DNA of 64,000 nucleotides. Origin: Butyricimonas sp. Marseille-P3923 (lineage in GTDB: Bacteria; Bacteroidota; Bacteroidia; Bacteroidales; Marinifilaceae). The stretch spans positions 868,001 through 932,000 of the forward strand of contig NZ_FXXL01000007.1 in assembly GCF_900184685.1 (NCBI RefSeq). The letters run 5' to 3'. How positions within the stretch are numbered: position 1 is the stretch's first letter; every line of letters starts with the position of its first letter. A program made the position numbers and the translations under genes. The notes below the pieces were generated by a model. The model searched no databases, was not told the origin of the DNA, and was given only the letters and a program-made list of their open reading frames with translations. Below, piece after piece: positions 16,918-25,515 of this stretch.

Positions 16918-17556
16918 ATGGCAAAAATTTACGTTGATATGCTCGGTGCCATTATTGGCTCAGTGGGCAAAGTATCGTATTATATGCGATACAGCGATAA
17001 TATCGCGCGCAGAAAAGGTGCGGAGAGGAAAAGTTCCGATTCTCCTGCCGCCGTTGAACAACGGAAAAGGTTCGGAATGTTAGTAGAATTAACAAAAAAT
17101 CTGCAACCGGCAATCGTTATCGGTTTTCCGCAGCGCAAAAGGGGACTTTTAGCGAGAAATGCATTCCATCACCTGAACAAGGACATTTGTACGGTGGAAG
17201 GCGATATAGTCACGGTTGACTACGAACACCTGCTCTGCGCGAATGGACAACTCGTGGTTCCGGATGTGACAGTTAGCTATCAAGCCGCAAATAGCAAACT
17301 TGCCTTCGTGCAAACAGCCATGGAGGAAGAGGTGAATTGCAACGCAGATGACCTCGTGTATGGCGTGTTACTGGAGAAAGAAAAAGGCTTTTGCCGATTG
17401 GTGCAGCTTCGCGTTCGAGGTGAAGGAGGTTCCACTTCTGCAGCGTTACCGCAAGGGTGGAAGAAAGAAAACCTGATCGTGTACACGTTCGCGCTGAGTG
17501 CAAACAAAAAGAAAGCTTCCAAGTCACAGTTTTTAGAATTGGAGGAAGAAGCATGA
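16918..17556 (+). CDS. DUF6266 family protein
   Basis: A 212-residue protein opening MAKIYVDMLGAIIGSVGKVSYYMR, the short Gly-rich start I associate with DUF6266 (usually a variant of GxxGKVG followed by W/Y). A basic segment (RKGAERKSSDSPAAVEQRKRF) precedes a region resembling the beta-sandwich half (VTVDYEHLLCANGQLVVPDV, LVYGVLLEKEKGF). I start at the ATG at 16918. DUF6266 proteins are common and often tandem in gut Bacteroidetes; their role is unknown. It is the first of three overlapping genes. Confidence 0.7.
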   Translation: MAKIYVDMLGAIIGSVGKVSYYMRYSDNIARRKGAERKSSDSPAAVEQRKRFGMLVELTKNLQPAIVIGFPQRKRGLLARNAFHHLNKDICTVEGDIVTVDYEHLLCANGQLVVPDVTVSYQAANSKLAFVQTAMEEEVNCNADDLVYGVLLEKEKGFCRLVQLRVRGEGGSTSAALPQGWKKENLIVYTFALSANKKKASKSQFLELEEEA

Positions 17557-17984
17557 CGAATGTTGAAAAGGGAGTTCCGGAAACGGGACTCCCCTTCTCG
17601 TTCACGAATGCACTCCGGCAATCGGACGAGGATACGGTTATGGCTGACTACAAACGCCTGCTTCGCACGAATGGAACATTAGCAATTCCGAATGTGACGC
17701 TTAGCTACAACAGCATGACAAACAAGCTTGTTTTCACGCAAACAGGAATGGAAGACGAGGAAAATGCTTACGCGGATGACTTGGTGTACGGCGTGTTGTT
17801 GGAAAAAGAATCAGGTGATTGGCAATTAATACAGCTTCGTAACCGGAAGGAATACGGTTCCGTGTTCATGACACTGCAATATGGGGTGAAGCGAGAAGAC
17901 TTAGTCGTGTACACGTTCGCGACGAAGGCGGATAAAACGGAAGTTTCTCAAGCACAGTACTTGGAACCGGAGGAGGAAACATGA
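17553..17984 (+). CDS. DUF6266-like protein lacking the N-terminal half
   Basis: A 143-residue protein that starts by ATGA overlap with the gene before it. It matches only the C-terminal half of that neighbour: MADYKRLLRTNGTLAIPNVTLSY parallels VDYEHLLCANGQLVVPDVTVSY, and ADDLVYGVLLEKESGDWQLIQLRNRKE parallels ADDLVYGVLLEKEKGFCRLVQLRVRGE. The N-terminal basic module is absent. This looks like a tandem duplication followed by loss of the first module. The overlap means its translation is probably coupled to the first gene. Confidence 0.65.
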   Translation: MTNVEKGVPETGLPFSFTNALRQSDEDTVMADYKRLLRTNGTLAIPNVTLSYNSMTNKLVFTQTGMEDEENAYADDLVYGVLLEKESGDWQLIQLRNRKEYGSVFMTLQYGVKREDLVVYTFATKADKTEVSQAQYLEPEEET

Positions 17985-18661
17985 AGACAACTAACAAAAT
18001 CAAGTATCTTATTATGAAAATATTCGATTTTTTTAACGGCAAAATCCGTGGCAGAAGAGGCAACATGATTTATTACACGTGGAATGGCGAAACGCACGTC
18101 AAACGATATGCCATTCCCGGGAAAAAAAGGAAATGGGAAGTGGAAGGGCACACGCCCAAGCAACAGGAGATAATCACCCGTTTCAAGGCAGTACAACTGT
18201 TTTACAAGGAATACATGAAACAGGTATCCCCTACCGTGTGGCGTACTGCCGCCAAGGCACAAGGGAAAATAGCCCCCAATTTGTTCAACTCGACCAATTT
18301 CCGTTGTTTTGACGGAACAGGCGAAATCACGGACTTCGAGGGATTCGTGTTCACCGTGGGGAAACTGGCATTGCCCCGTGATTTACAAATAAAGCGGGAA
18401 GGCAATCGTTTCCTCGTGACATGGGAAGAAGAAAGAGAGTGGAAAACCGCGGCGGCAACGGACAAAATGCAAGTTGGCGTCTTGTACGACAACTTGACAC
18501 GCTCACCCCGATTAGCCCCGGAAGTGAATGGCTGCCGGGGAGATTTGCAAGGGGAATTCACTCTTGACGAATCTATCGGCTGCACGGCACACGTGTATAT
18601 CTTTTTTGCCGGGGAAAATCAACTTGATTTTTCCGGTAGTTGGTACACGCACGTGGAGTAA
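17981..18661 (+). CDS. DUF6266-like protein (226 aa)
   Basis: This starts by ATGA overlap with the previous gene. The N-terminus has the DUF6266-like module (FFNGKIRGRRGNMIYYTWNGETHVKRYAIP), then basic helices (QEIITRFKAVQLFYKEYMKQV) and a beta-rich C-terminal half (LPRDLQIKREGNRFLVTWEEERE, KMQVGVLYDN). It is more diverged from the other two than they are from each other, so the three genes may make different subunits of one assembly. Location cannot be inferred: no signal peptide is visible. A strong terminator follows. Confidence 0.6.
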   Translation: MKTTNKIKYLIMKIFDFFNGKIRGRRGNMIYYTWNGETHVKRYAIPGKKRKWEVEGHTPKQQEIITRFKAVQLFYKEYMKQVSPTVWRTAAKAQGKIAPNLFNSTNFRCFDGTGEITDFEGFVFTVGKLALPRDLQIKREGNRFLVTWEEEREWKTAAATDKMQVGVLYDNLTRSPRLAPEVNGCRGDLQGEFTLDESIGCTAHVYIFFAGENQLDFSGSWYTHVE

Positions 18662-18697
18662 TTCGGTGATTTTACCACACTCGTTTACATTATAAGT

Positions 18698-18722
18698 AAA
18701 GTCGCTGAATATCAGCGACTTT
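18698..18722 (+). terminator. Intrinsic terminator after the DUF6266 operon
   Basis: AAAGTCGCT and AGCGACTTT enclose seven bases. The same nine-base arms occur again at 45026-45050, at the integrase end of the island. Confidence 0.75.
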
Positions 18723-18926
18723 ATCCTAGTTAGCTATATTCTTGTAAATTTATCGACTTAAATTGAGCTGACTTTATCAAATTTTACTTGCATTTGAGCC
18801 GAAAAGGTTATCAATACTGATAACAGAACTATAATTAAGCACAAAAGCAATGAATGATATGTTCGTTCTTGAAAACGTTCCCTGATGACAATCACAAGAT
18901 AATTAGCTTACTAACAAATTGCTCAA

Positions 18927-19475
18927 TCAGAAAGTTTGCAAACTTTTCCCTCTCCCCATCGCTTTCAGCACATTCTTTCGAACAGTTCGCATAGATGGTA
19001 ATGTATCAACTTCCATTATCGTAAGTGCCATTTTTAATTCTCGCATCAATTCAGGAATTGAAAGACATAATTCATAAGCCAATTTCATACAAAGCGATCT
19101 TACCCCCGGTAATTCCTGACACGACATCATTTTTTCCAAACAGAAATCAAGAAAATCCACCCTTGGCGGATTTGTTAGTGGCATCTGATAGAGCAAACAA
19201 AGAATTACCCTCCGTTTTCCCCCATGTTTACAAGCTAATACTTCATCTATCAATTCATCCTGTTTCCCGTACAACCACTTTCTGTTTTCCGGTGAAAAAT
19301 GAGTAAAAACCCACGCCGCGTGATAACCGATAACCCCATCATCACCGATAATTAAATCATACAATTTCTGCTTTTGACTGTCATCACTCTCGACAAGAAA
19401 AAGTATCTCACGAATATCATCCATTCCGATACGCCGAGATAGTTTAGTTTTGAAATCCATTTGAATACCCCTCAT
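18927..19475 (-). CDS. HEAT-like helical protein (182 aa)
   Basis: An all-helical protein with short repeating helices (MDDIREILFLVESDDSQKQKLYDLI, GVIGYHAAWVFTHFSPENRKWL, KRRVILCLLYQM, GVRSLCMKLAYELC), consistent with a small HEAT/ARM-type repeat fold. The ATG overlaps the stop of the upstream gene by four bases, so it is co-translated with the TIGR04076 protein. Function unknown; no catalytic motif visible. Confidence 0.6.
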   Translation of the reverse strand: MRGIQMDFKTKLSRRIGMDDIREILFLVESDDSQKQKLYDLIIGDDGVIGYHAAWVFTHFSPENRKWLYGKQDELIDEVLACKHGGKRRVILCLLYQMPLTNPPRVDFLDFCLEKMMSCQELPGVRSLCMKLAYELCLSIPELMRELKMALTIMEVDTLPSMRTVRKNVLKAMGRGKSLQTF

Positions 19476-19786
19476 TCGGCCTCTTCTTCCAATGCCTCAA
19501 TCAAAAAACTAACAGGACGAAAACCGTCATTGCACGATATCATGGCTGATTTCTCATTTTTCATCCACCCGTTATAAAAATTACCTCCGCCATGCGCTAA
19601 AGTCATTACAAAAGAAGACATGCTCTCCCAAGCACTATCGCACATACCTTCGGGCTTCTTCCAACCATTAGCTATGAAAATTTGTCCTTCTTTCATATCA
19701 CAAGCATGTTCCATAGGATTCTCATACTTTGCCATCAAATCTTGATAGCAAGCTATTCTCATAACGGTAATTTTACACTTTTTCAT
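19472..19786 (-). CDS. TIGR04076 family protein
   Basis: A 104-residue protein with the pattern I associate with TIGR04076: an initial strand KKCKITVMRI, then DLMAKYENP, an acidic-Cys part (EHACDMKEGQIFIANGWKKPEGMCDSAW) and a C-terminal helix. It is a small cytoplasmic protein with several Cys residues; the biochemical role is not known. It forms a two-gene unit with the HEAT-like protein. Confidence 0.7.
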   Translation of the reverse strand: MKKCKITVMRIACYQDLMAKYENPMEHACDMKEGQIFIANGWKKPEGMCDSAWESMSSFVMTLAHGGGNFYNGWMKNEKSAMISCNDGFRPVSFLIEALEEEAE

Positions 19787-20160
19787 AACTGTAATATTTA
19801 TGGTGATCGTTAATAATATGGATTTATTTCCCGATGCAGCATATTATGCCAGTTGATTATCAGTGGTTTACGACTTAAAAGATAGACTGCTCGAAAATTT
19901 ACTTGTTTTTTCGTCAAAAATCGAAGATTTAACGTTTTTAACCTTAGTTTGTCTTCAAACGAAGGGAAAAAGATAAAAAGCGCTCACTTTTGCTCTTAAA
20001 TCTCCGTTTCGCAAAGATAAGGCATATCGGGGATAATTTCGCCGATTCGGGCTACAAAATGGAATACAGATTCACGGGTGTTTTAGCTTGTTATTGCAAC
20101 CAAAAGAAAAAGTCGGCAAGTATCGTTCGACTTTGGCGCAGCCATCTCTTTTCTACCCCT

Positions 20161-20215
20161 TTTTTAGCTTTATTTTAATGCACGTATACATGAATACGGA
20201 AATAAAGTAAAGTTG
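20161..20215. repeat. Palindrome, copy 1 (TTTAGCTTTATTT / AAATAAAGTAAAG)
   Basis: Arms of about 15 bases with one mismatch surround a 23-base loop. The sequence AATAAAGTAAAGTTG and the same arm-loop-arm layout return at 40173-40219, next to the mobilisation ATPase gene. Confidence 0.6.
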
Positions 20216-20589
20216 CTTTTCATTTGAATGACCAAACTAATCTTAAATATATGTTGTAGGGTGTGTTTGTATTTATACTACGAATAATATACTGTTTGTT
20301 ATGTGGGCATACTGGCGTTTACAAACAATATGATAGCGTTTACATTTTTCCAAAGCAAAATCACCTTGTTTTACGCCCTTTTCCAAAATACTTGTCGGAA
20401 GCTGATGTAGCTTTTGTAAAATTAACATTGGATTCGCTCGAAAAAATGTTGTGCAATTGAGGTGATTCGTTGGGAAAAGTGTAATAAATCCGATTTATTC
20501 GCTTTAAAAAGTGTAGAATCGCTTAAATACCATGTCTCCCAATCTTGCATTTTTTACCTGCAATATATCATTAAATAAATAAAAAGTAG

Positions 20590-20597
20590 TATCTTTG
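20590..20597 (+). promoter_or_regulatory. -7 element of the HipB-like gene
   Basis: TATCTTTG matches TAnnTTTG exactly, 21 bases before the ATG. No good -33 element is seen. Confidence 0.45.
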
Positions 20598-20618
20598 TAT
20601 ATTATATAATGAGTTGAT

Positions 20619-20939
20619 ATGGCAAAGAATACAATGGGAACCAAGTTGCCCCGAAAATTGGAGCAAAAGATGTCGGTTGTGGGAGAGCAGATTAAACTGG
20701 CTCGCTTGCGCAGGAATCTGAGTGTGGCTCAGATTGCGGAACGCGCTACTTGCTCTCCGTTGACCGTGTCTCGAATAGAGAAAGGCATACCAACAGTAGC
20801 AATCGGAATTTACTTGCGAGTGTTGTATGCTTTGCAGCTTGACGATGATATTCTGTGGCTGGCCAAAGAAGACAAGTTGGGAAAAGCTTTGCAAGATTTG
20901 AGTTTGAAAACAAGGAAAAGAGCTTCAAAAAAGGAATAG
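20619..20939 (+). CDS. HipB-like XRE-family regulator, orphan
   Basis: A 106-residue protein with a helix-turn-helix of the Cro/C1 type at about residues 25-80: IKLARLRRNLSVAQIAERATCS, PLTVSRIEKGIPTVAIGIYLRVLYAL. The layout, including the basic tail KTRKRASKKE, matches the HipB antitoxin that represses a hipBA operon and neutralises the HipA kinase. No HipA gene follows; an AAA ATPase gene with its own promoter stands in its place. It may be an antitoxin left alone by recombination, or a regulator of the next genes. Confidence 0.75.
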   Translation: MAKNTMGTKLPRKLEQKMSVVGEQIKLARLRRNLSVAQIAERATCSPLTVSRIEKGIPTVAIGIYLRVLYALQLDDDILWLAKEDKLGKALQDLSLKTRKRASKKE

Positions 20940-21006
20940 AGTGCATGTTCTCCTATACAAAAGTGACAATTTGTTCTGTTGGAATAAAAAAAACATGGCT
21001 CAAAAT

Positions 21007-21037
21007 TTTGTGTTATGTTTCAAAAACATTATGTTTG
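21007..21037 (+). promoter_or_regulatory. Consensus promoter of the AAA-DUF234 gene
   Basis: TTTG, 19 bases, then TATGTTTG: both elements match the Bacteroidetes consensus with ideal spacing. The inferred start lies about 15 bases before the ATG at 21060. Confidence 0.7.
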
Positions 21038-21059
21038 CATCACATAATAAATAAGACAT

Positions 21060-22433
21060 ATGAAATTCGTTGATAGAATAGATGAAGCAGCACGTTTGAA
21101 GGACGCTCTTGCAAGAGAGAAGTCCTCGTTAGTCGTGATGTACGGTCGCAGACGGTTAGGTAAGTCAACGCTTATCAAAAGGGTGTTGTCGGACACGGAT
21201 GTTTATTTCCTTGCCGATCGTTCTGAAGACCAACACCAGAGGATATTGCTTGCAAAAGTGATTGCACAAGTGTTTCCGGATTTCGACAAATTGACATATC
21301 CAGATTGGGAATCTATATTTCGTGCGGTCAATTATCGGACAAACAAACGTTTTACTCTATGTTTGGATGAATTTCCGTATCTTGTAGAGCAATCACCAGA
21401 GCTGCCGTCTGTATTGCAGAAACTTGTTGATGAAAAGCAGTTGAAGTATAACCTGGTGCTTTGCGGTTCATCACAAAATATGATGTATGGGTTGTTCCTT
21501 GATTCTACTGCACCTCTATATGGGCGTGCTGATGAAATAATGAGGCTTGCACCGATACGTTTACCGTATATTCAAGAGGCTTTGCATCTTAATGCGATGA
21601 ATGCCATTGAAGAGTATGCCGTATGGGGCGGTGCACCGCGTTATTGGGAATTGAGGGAAAACAGAAGTTCGCTTGATGATGCCCTGTGGCGCAATATCCT
21701 TTCTGTAAATGGAACTCTTTATGAGGAGCCTATAAAACTATTTCAGGATGATGTCAAGGATATTGTCAAGACTTCAACGATCATGTCTTATATCGGGACT
21801 GGTGCAAACCGGCTTTCTGAGATTGCAGCACGATGCAATGAGCCGGCAACCAATCTCTCGCGTCCGTTGAAGAAACTTATCGATCTCGGATTCTTGGAAA
21901 AAGATGTTCCGTTCGGTATTGATGAAAAGAATGCGAAAAAGAGCCTCTACAAGATAGCCGATCCATTTATGGCATTCTACTATCAGTTTGTTGTTCCTAA
22001 CCGTTCGTTCATTGAACTTGGTCGTCGCTTACCCATAGAACAGGCTTTGACTGCCCATTTCTCTGAGTATGTGAGTATGCAGTGGGAAAAAGTGTGTCGG
22101 GATGCCGTTACAGGAAATCTTGTCAAGGGTGTAGTTTATGGCAAAGCAAAACGGTGGTGGGGTTCTGTTCTCAATGAGGATAAGAAGCCAGAACAGGTCG
22201 AATTCGATATTGTGGCCGAATCGCTTGACAAAAAGTATCTGCTGGTTGGTGAATGCAAGTGGACAACCCAAGAGAACGGCAAACAACTGACAGCTGAACT
22301 TCTCCGCAAAGCCAATTTGTTACCATTTGCCAAAAATTACACGATTATTCCGGTCCTATTTCTGAAAAACGTCCCGAAAGATGATGTCGGGAATGCGATG
22401 TTACCGGAAAATATCGTTGAGTTGATGAAATAG
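21060..22433 (+). CDS. AAA ATPase with DUF234 domain
   Basis: A 457-residue STAND-like ATPase of the archaeal-ATPase/DUF234 class. The P-loop GRRRLGKST is at residues 29-37, and a Walker B-like strand ends CLDEFPYL. A sensor-like VLCGSSQNMM follows. The middle part is a winged helix (LSEIAARCNEPATNLSRPLKKLIDLGFLEK). The C-terminal DUF234 region (FDIVAESLDKKYLLVGECKWT) resembles a PD-(D/E)XK nuclease fold with Asp, Glu and Lys in place (FDIV...GECKW). The biological role is unknown. The strong promoter and its place in a defence island make a DNA-related defence or addiction role possible, but this is inference. Confidence 0.8.
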   Translation: MKFVDRIDEAARLKDALAREKSSLVVMYGRRRLGKSTLIKRVLSDTDVYFLADRSEDQHQRILLAKVIAQVFPDFDKLTYPDWESIFRAVNYRTNKRFTLCLDEFPYLVEQSPELPSVLQKLVDEKQLKYNLVLCGSSQNMMYGLFLDSTAPLYGRADEIMRLAPIRLPYIQEALHLNAMNAIEEYAVWGGAPRYWELRENRSSLDDALWRNILSVNGTLYEEPIKLFQDDVKDIVKTSTIMSYIGTGANRLSEIAARCNEPATNLSRPLKKLIDLGFLEKDVPFGIDEKNAKKSLYKIADPFMAFYYQFVVPNRSFIELGRRLPIEQALTAHFSEYVSMQWEKVCRDAVTGNLVKGVVYGKAKRWWGSVLNEDKKPEQVEFDIVAESLDKKYLLVGECKWTTQENGKQLTAELLRKANLLPFAKNYTIIPVLFLKNVPKDDVGNAMLPENIVELMK

Positions 22434-22454
22434 AATTGATTAAATTATATAACT

Positions 22455-23051
22455 ATGAGTGGTGGATATTTTAATCGGCATATGATTGCCTTCGGAGAGA
22501 TAGCTAATTCTATTGAGCGTGATATTGCAAGAGCTTTACGACCTAAGCCTGAGAAAATTTGTGAAGATTATTGGACTATTTACGAGAAGGATAGCCTTAG
22601 CTCATACCATAGCTATAAGGACTACATGAGTTTTGCCAGTTATGAAGATGCGGAATCTTTTCTTTTGTTAGATAAAACTATAGTCAAGGCAGAACAAAAA
22701 TATGCTGACCGACGATTCTTTGATGATGGGGTAATTTTCCAATCGAAAAAGCGAAATATGCCCGACACTCCTGACTGTGAACAAATTCCAGTATTATACT
22801 CAATTCACCATTGTTATTATGACCGCTATCCCGATGAAGCGGATGTGTTGGAACTGTCCGATGAGATAATAAATGTTATGAAGGAGGCTTATCGGCAAAT
22901 TCGTATAGCAGAAATATATGCAACTCGTGTAGATTGGATGATGAGTGGAGATGATAGCGAAGAGAGCTTCCGTGAACGAATTAAAGAAGATTTGGCGGAG
23001 CTTGAAAGGGAATATGCGTCAAAAGACTGGACTTTTCTATATGATGAATAA
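22455..23051 (+). CDS. Conserved hypothetical protein (MSGG-start phage/plasmid family)
   Basis: A 198-residue protein. The start MSGGYFNRHMIAFGEIANSIE and the C-terminal QIRIAEIYATRVDWMMSGDDSEESFRERIKEDL match a family I have seen in phages and plasmids (MSGGxFxY... and RIDWLxSGDDGEExFxxRL). Its molecular function is not known to me. The gene follows the AAA ATPase by 21 bases and is probably co-transcribed with it. The middle region, rich in Asp and Tyr, may be family-specific. Confidence 0.6.
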   Translation: MSGGYFNRHMIAFGEIANSIERDIARALRPKPEKICEDYWTIYEKDSLSSYHSYKDYMSFASYEDAESFLLLDKTIVKAEQKYADRRFFDDGVIFQSKKRNMPDTPDCEQIPVLYSIHHCYYDRYPDEADVLELSDEIINVMKEAYRQIRIAEIYATRVDWMMSGDDSEESFRERIKEDLAELEREYASKDWTFLYDE

Positions 23052-23129
23052 AAGTAACAATCTGTCATAAAATAAAGAAGAAGATGTGTTTTTGCATATC
23101 ATATGATAGATTGAGTATGATAAAGAAAG

Positions 23130-23161
23130 CTACCATATCAACCAGTTGGTTGATATGGTAG
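23130..23161. repeat. Hairpin with 14-bp perfect arms
   Basis: CTACCATATCAACC, AGTT, GGTTGATATGGTAG. It lies between the convergent genes ending at 23051 and 23298 and may terminate transcription, though there is no T-run. Nearby, a frame ending at 23301 (WFNQNLWNNLTIAVIIYALY) looks like the tail of a lost membrane protein. Confidence 0.65.
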
Positions 23162-23297
23162 AATGGTTAACCGTTTCGTTTTGGTGAATTTAGGATGTAT
23201 AGATTAATTCAGACAGTGAACTATCCGAAAATTTGGGATGGTTCAATCAGAATCTTTGGAATAATCTGACCATTGCGGTAATTATCTATGCACTATA

Positions 23298-25073
23298 TTA
23301 ATATCTCCGATGCTTTGAATAAAAATCAATCGCTTGTTCATTAATCGCTTTGTAATTTTCATAGCGACCGCCAAACATTCCCTGCTTTATAGGAGGCCAT
23401 TCATTTTTGAGTGAATCAGCACTTTTCCAAAATATAGTATATGGTTCTTTCCCCATGCCTCTCAATTCATATTCTTTTTCACTTCGCACAAACTGTCCTA
23501 ATGGGACATCGAACTCTCTAAGAATAGAACATTTGTTGTAGCCGTATATTAAAGATTTCATACGTTCCCAGATATAAAAGGTGTTTTCATACTCCGAATT
23601 GACAACAAAAAAATCCTCAAATAAAGGACGCAATTCATTGAGTAAAAAGAGACTGATAGGATAATAATAACGTTGTCCTATTAATTCATTCCATGTTTCA
23701 TAATTCCAATGAGTGCTACCCAACAAGGTTAACAATGGCTCTCTATATGAAACTGTCATAAAATTAGGAGCTGGGACGGATAGTTTCAAAATACTATCAA
23801 GTTCTCTGAATTTACTGTATTTAATACAGGCAATACCGATGGCATTTAATAATAGCATTGGAGCTATTGAGTGTATATACTGAGTCCCTTCTATGAAGCT
23901 TTCGCCGTTTTTGAAAGGCTTGATACACAATTTTACCAATAATTCACCAAAAGGCTTAATGTGATACCATTTACCCCACCTGATTGCCAAAATTGCGATT
24001 TCTATCAAAGGAGTAATTGCGTTTTTGTGATGTTCCAAATAATTTGAGAAAGATTCCTGTGTTAGGGCAAAGTTGTATTGAGCATGGGCATTTATCATGT
24101 CATAGGCGTTATTGCCTAATCGTTCCACTAAATCCATATACTCAATATCGTACTGACTTAATGATAGATATTTTTTGCATTTTGCAATCATTATGTCATG
24201 TCCCATATTCTTACTGATATGGTTCTCATTTAAAGCAGAAATTTGCTCCAATAATTCTGAAAATAGTTCATCAGCGCCATTTATAGGTAATAGTTCACCG
24301 TGTCTTAGTCGTGTTAATTCCTGCAATACTTCTTTGGCTGAACCAACAGTTGCGAAAAACGAATTATATCTTGGTGTTATTACTTCAGATATAATTTTAA
24401 TAAGTCCTTTATCCCATTCTCCGGACCATCCGCAAGTTATAAGTCCATAATCTTCAAAAATTCGTTCAAGGTATCGTCTCATTATTGGAGGATAATCATC
24501 CAATTCCTCTGTCGTGTTCCTAAATTGGCAATCAATATAATCACCATTGATTTTAATAATTGTCGGAATTTGACAATGAGTAAGTGGTGTAGCTTGTAAT
24601 ATGGCGGCTTCATGAGAAACCACTTGAGGTGTTATTCCTTCTGCTTCAAATGCCTGTTCTAGCAATCTGTCAAAATTAGTCGTCAAAATAACGCGGATAT
24701 AACCGGCTTTTGCCAATTTGGCAATTGCTTTATGGGCTTTTGTTGGTTGTTTCCAGCCCAATTCTTTTTCTTCTTCAGTGGGCTCAAAAAACTGTTTCAT
24801 TAACTGCACTCGTTCAGTGGGGGTTTTTACCAACTCTTCCAACAGGAATGAATACGAGGTTTCTTTCTCATATCTATCTTTAAACCATCGGTGCGGATTA
24901 TCCTTTATAATATCTTTTTTTGAAGCTGCTAGCTGTTCTATTAAAGCTGTTTCAACTTCCCATCCTGTTGGTATATGTGCAGAGCGTGATATTCCTGAAC
25001 CAAGCAAAAGAGCATAAGCACCTTTGTTGGAATACATGGAAAAGGCTAATGTTGTCAGTTTTTCTATTGCCAT
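23298..25073 (-). CDS. SIR2-family protein with a long uncharacterised C-terminal domain
   Basis: A 591-residue protein. Residues 1-270 form a SIR2-like Rossmann domain: LLLGSGISRSAHIPTGW (residues 22-38), TTNFDRLLEQAF (131-142), KINGDYID (174-181) and ITCGWSGEWDKGL. Many such domains hydrolyse NAD during phage infection, causing abortive infection. In most relatives the motif after the Asn is KLHGD with a catalytic His; here it reads KINGD, so Asn replaces the His. The last 300 residues are helical and match nothing I know; they may sense infection or oligomerise. The gene stands alone, divergent from the restriction operon, with its own -7 element. Confidence 0.75.
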   Translation of the reverse strand: MAIEKLTTLAFSMYSNKGAYALLLGSGISRSAHIPTGWEVETALIEQLAASKKDIIKDNPHRWFKDRYEKETSYSFLLEELVKTPTERVQLMKQFFEPTEEEKELGWKQPTKAHKAIAKLAKAGYIRVILTTNFDRLLEQAFEAEGITPQVVSHEAAILQATPLTHCQIPTIIKINGDYIDCQFRNTTEELDDYPPIMRRYLERIFEDYGLITCGWSGEWDKGLIKIISEVITPRYNSFFATVGSAKEVLQELTRLRHGELLPINGADELFSELLEQISALNENHISKNMGHDIMIAKCKKYLSLSQYDIEYMDLVERLGNNAYDMINAHAQYNFALTQESFSNYLEHHKNAITPLIEIAILAIRWGKWYHIKPFGELLVKLCIKPFKNGESFIEGTQYIHSIAPMLLLNAIGIACIKYSKFRELDSILKLSVPAPNFMTVSYREPLLTLLGSTHWNYETWNELIGQRYYYPISLFLLNELRPLFEDFFVVNSEYENTFYIWERMKSLIYGYNKCSILREFDVPLGQFVRSEKEYELRGMGKEPYTIFWKSADSLKNEWPPIKQGMFGGRYENYKAINEQAIDFYSKHRRY

Positions 25074-25098
25074 AATTTTCTTGAATAAATGATATACG

Positions 25099-25106
25099 CA
25101 AAGTTA
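25099..25106 (-). promoter_or_regulatory. -7 element of the SIR2 gene
   Basis: TAACTTTG on the minus strand matches TAnnTTTG exactly, 26 bases before the start codon. A clear -33 element is not seen. Confidence 0.5.
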
Positions 25107-25194
25107 GACAATTTTATCGAGTTTGAGTGAATGATGGTTATAAATATTGATGTAATTCGCAATTTCAATGGAAAATTATATAATTTGAATGATG

Positions 25195-25222
25195 CTTGAA
25201 TGAAATAAATTCATTACTTTTG
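25195..25222 (+). promoter_or_regulatory. Probable promoter of the XRE-WYL-hsd operon
   Basis: TTG at 25195 is followed after 17 bases by TACTTTTG, an exact TAnnTTTG. It lies about 30 bases before the XRE gene and drives it divergently from the SIR2 gene. Confidence 0.5.
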
Positions 25223-25250
25223 CATGGTAAGGTAAATAATAGAATCCAAA

Positions 25251-25502
25251 ATGGAAGCAACGAAGGATATAAATCGAATCAAAGTTGTTCTTGTTGAAAA
25301 GAAGCGGACCAATAAATGGCTGGCAGAACAATTAGGGAAAGACCCGGCAACGGTTTCCAAATGGTGCACAAACACTTCACAACCGGGATTGGAAACATTG
25401 TTGCAGATTGCTAATGTCCTTGATGTAGATGTGAAAGATTTGCTGCATTCTACAAAGGAAGATACTATGTATTTTAAAGTTCCGACAAATTTTACTATAT
25501 AA
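25251..25502 (+). CDS. XRE-family regulator of the restriction operon
   Basis: An 83-residue helix-turn-helix protein: INRIKVVLVEKKRTNKWLAEQ, LGKDPATVSKWCTNTSQPGLETLLQIANVLDV, DVKDLL. This single-domain Cro-like form commonly precedes type I restriction genes in Bacteroidetes, much as controller proteins do. It lies 13 bases before the WYL gene, so the two regulators are likely co-expressed. Its operator is not identified. Confidence 0.8.
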   Translation: MEATKDINRIKVVLVEKKRTNKWLAEQLGKDPATVSKWCTNTSQPGLETLLQIANVLDVDVKDLLHSTKEDTMYFKVPTNFTI

Positions 25503-25515
25503 CAGATTCAGTACT

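Larger units (their letters stand above)
19787..20618. other. Intergenic region at the left side of the defence island
   Basis: 832 bases without a convincing gene. It contains a palindrome (20161-20215) that recurs beside the mobilisation genes. It also contains TTCCCGATGCAGC at 19828-19840, close to TTGCCGATGCAGA at the end of mnmE (45096-45108). A frame at 20263-20460 ending SEADVAFVKLTLDSLEKMLCN could be a degraded gene without an ATG. The left junction of the island probably lies here or just before. Confidence 0.5.
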
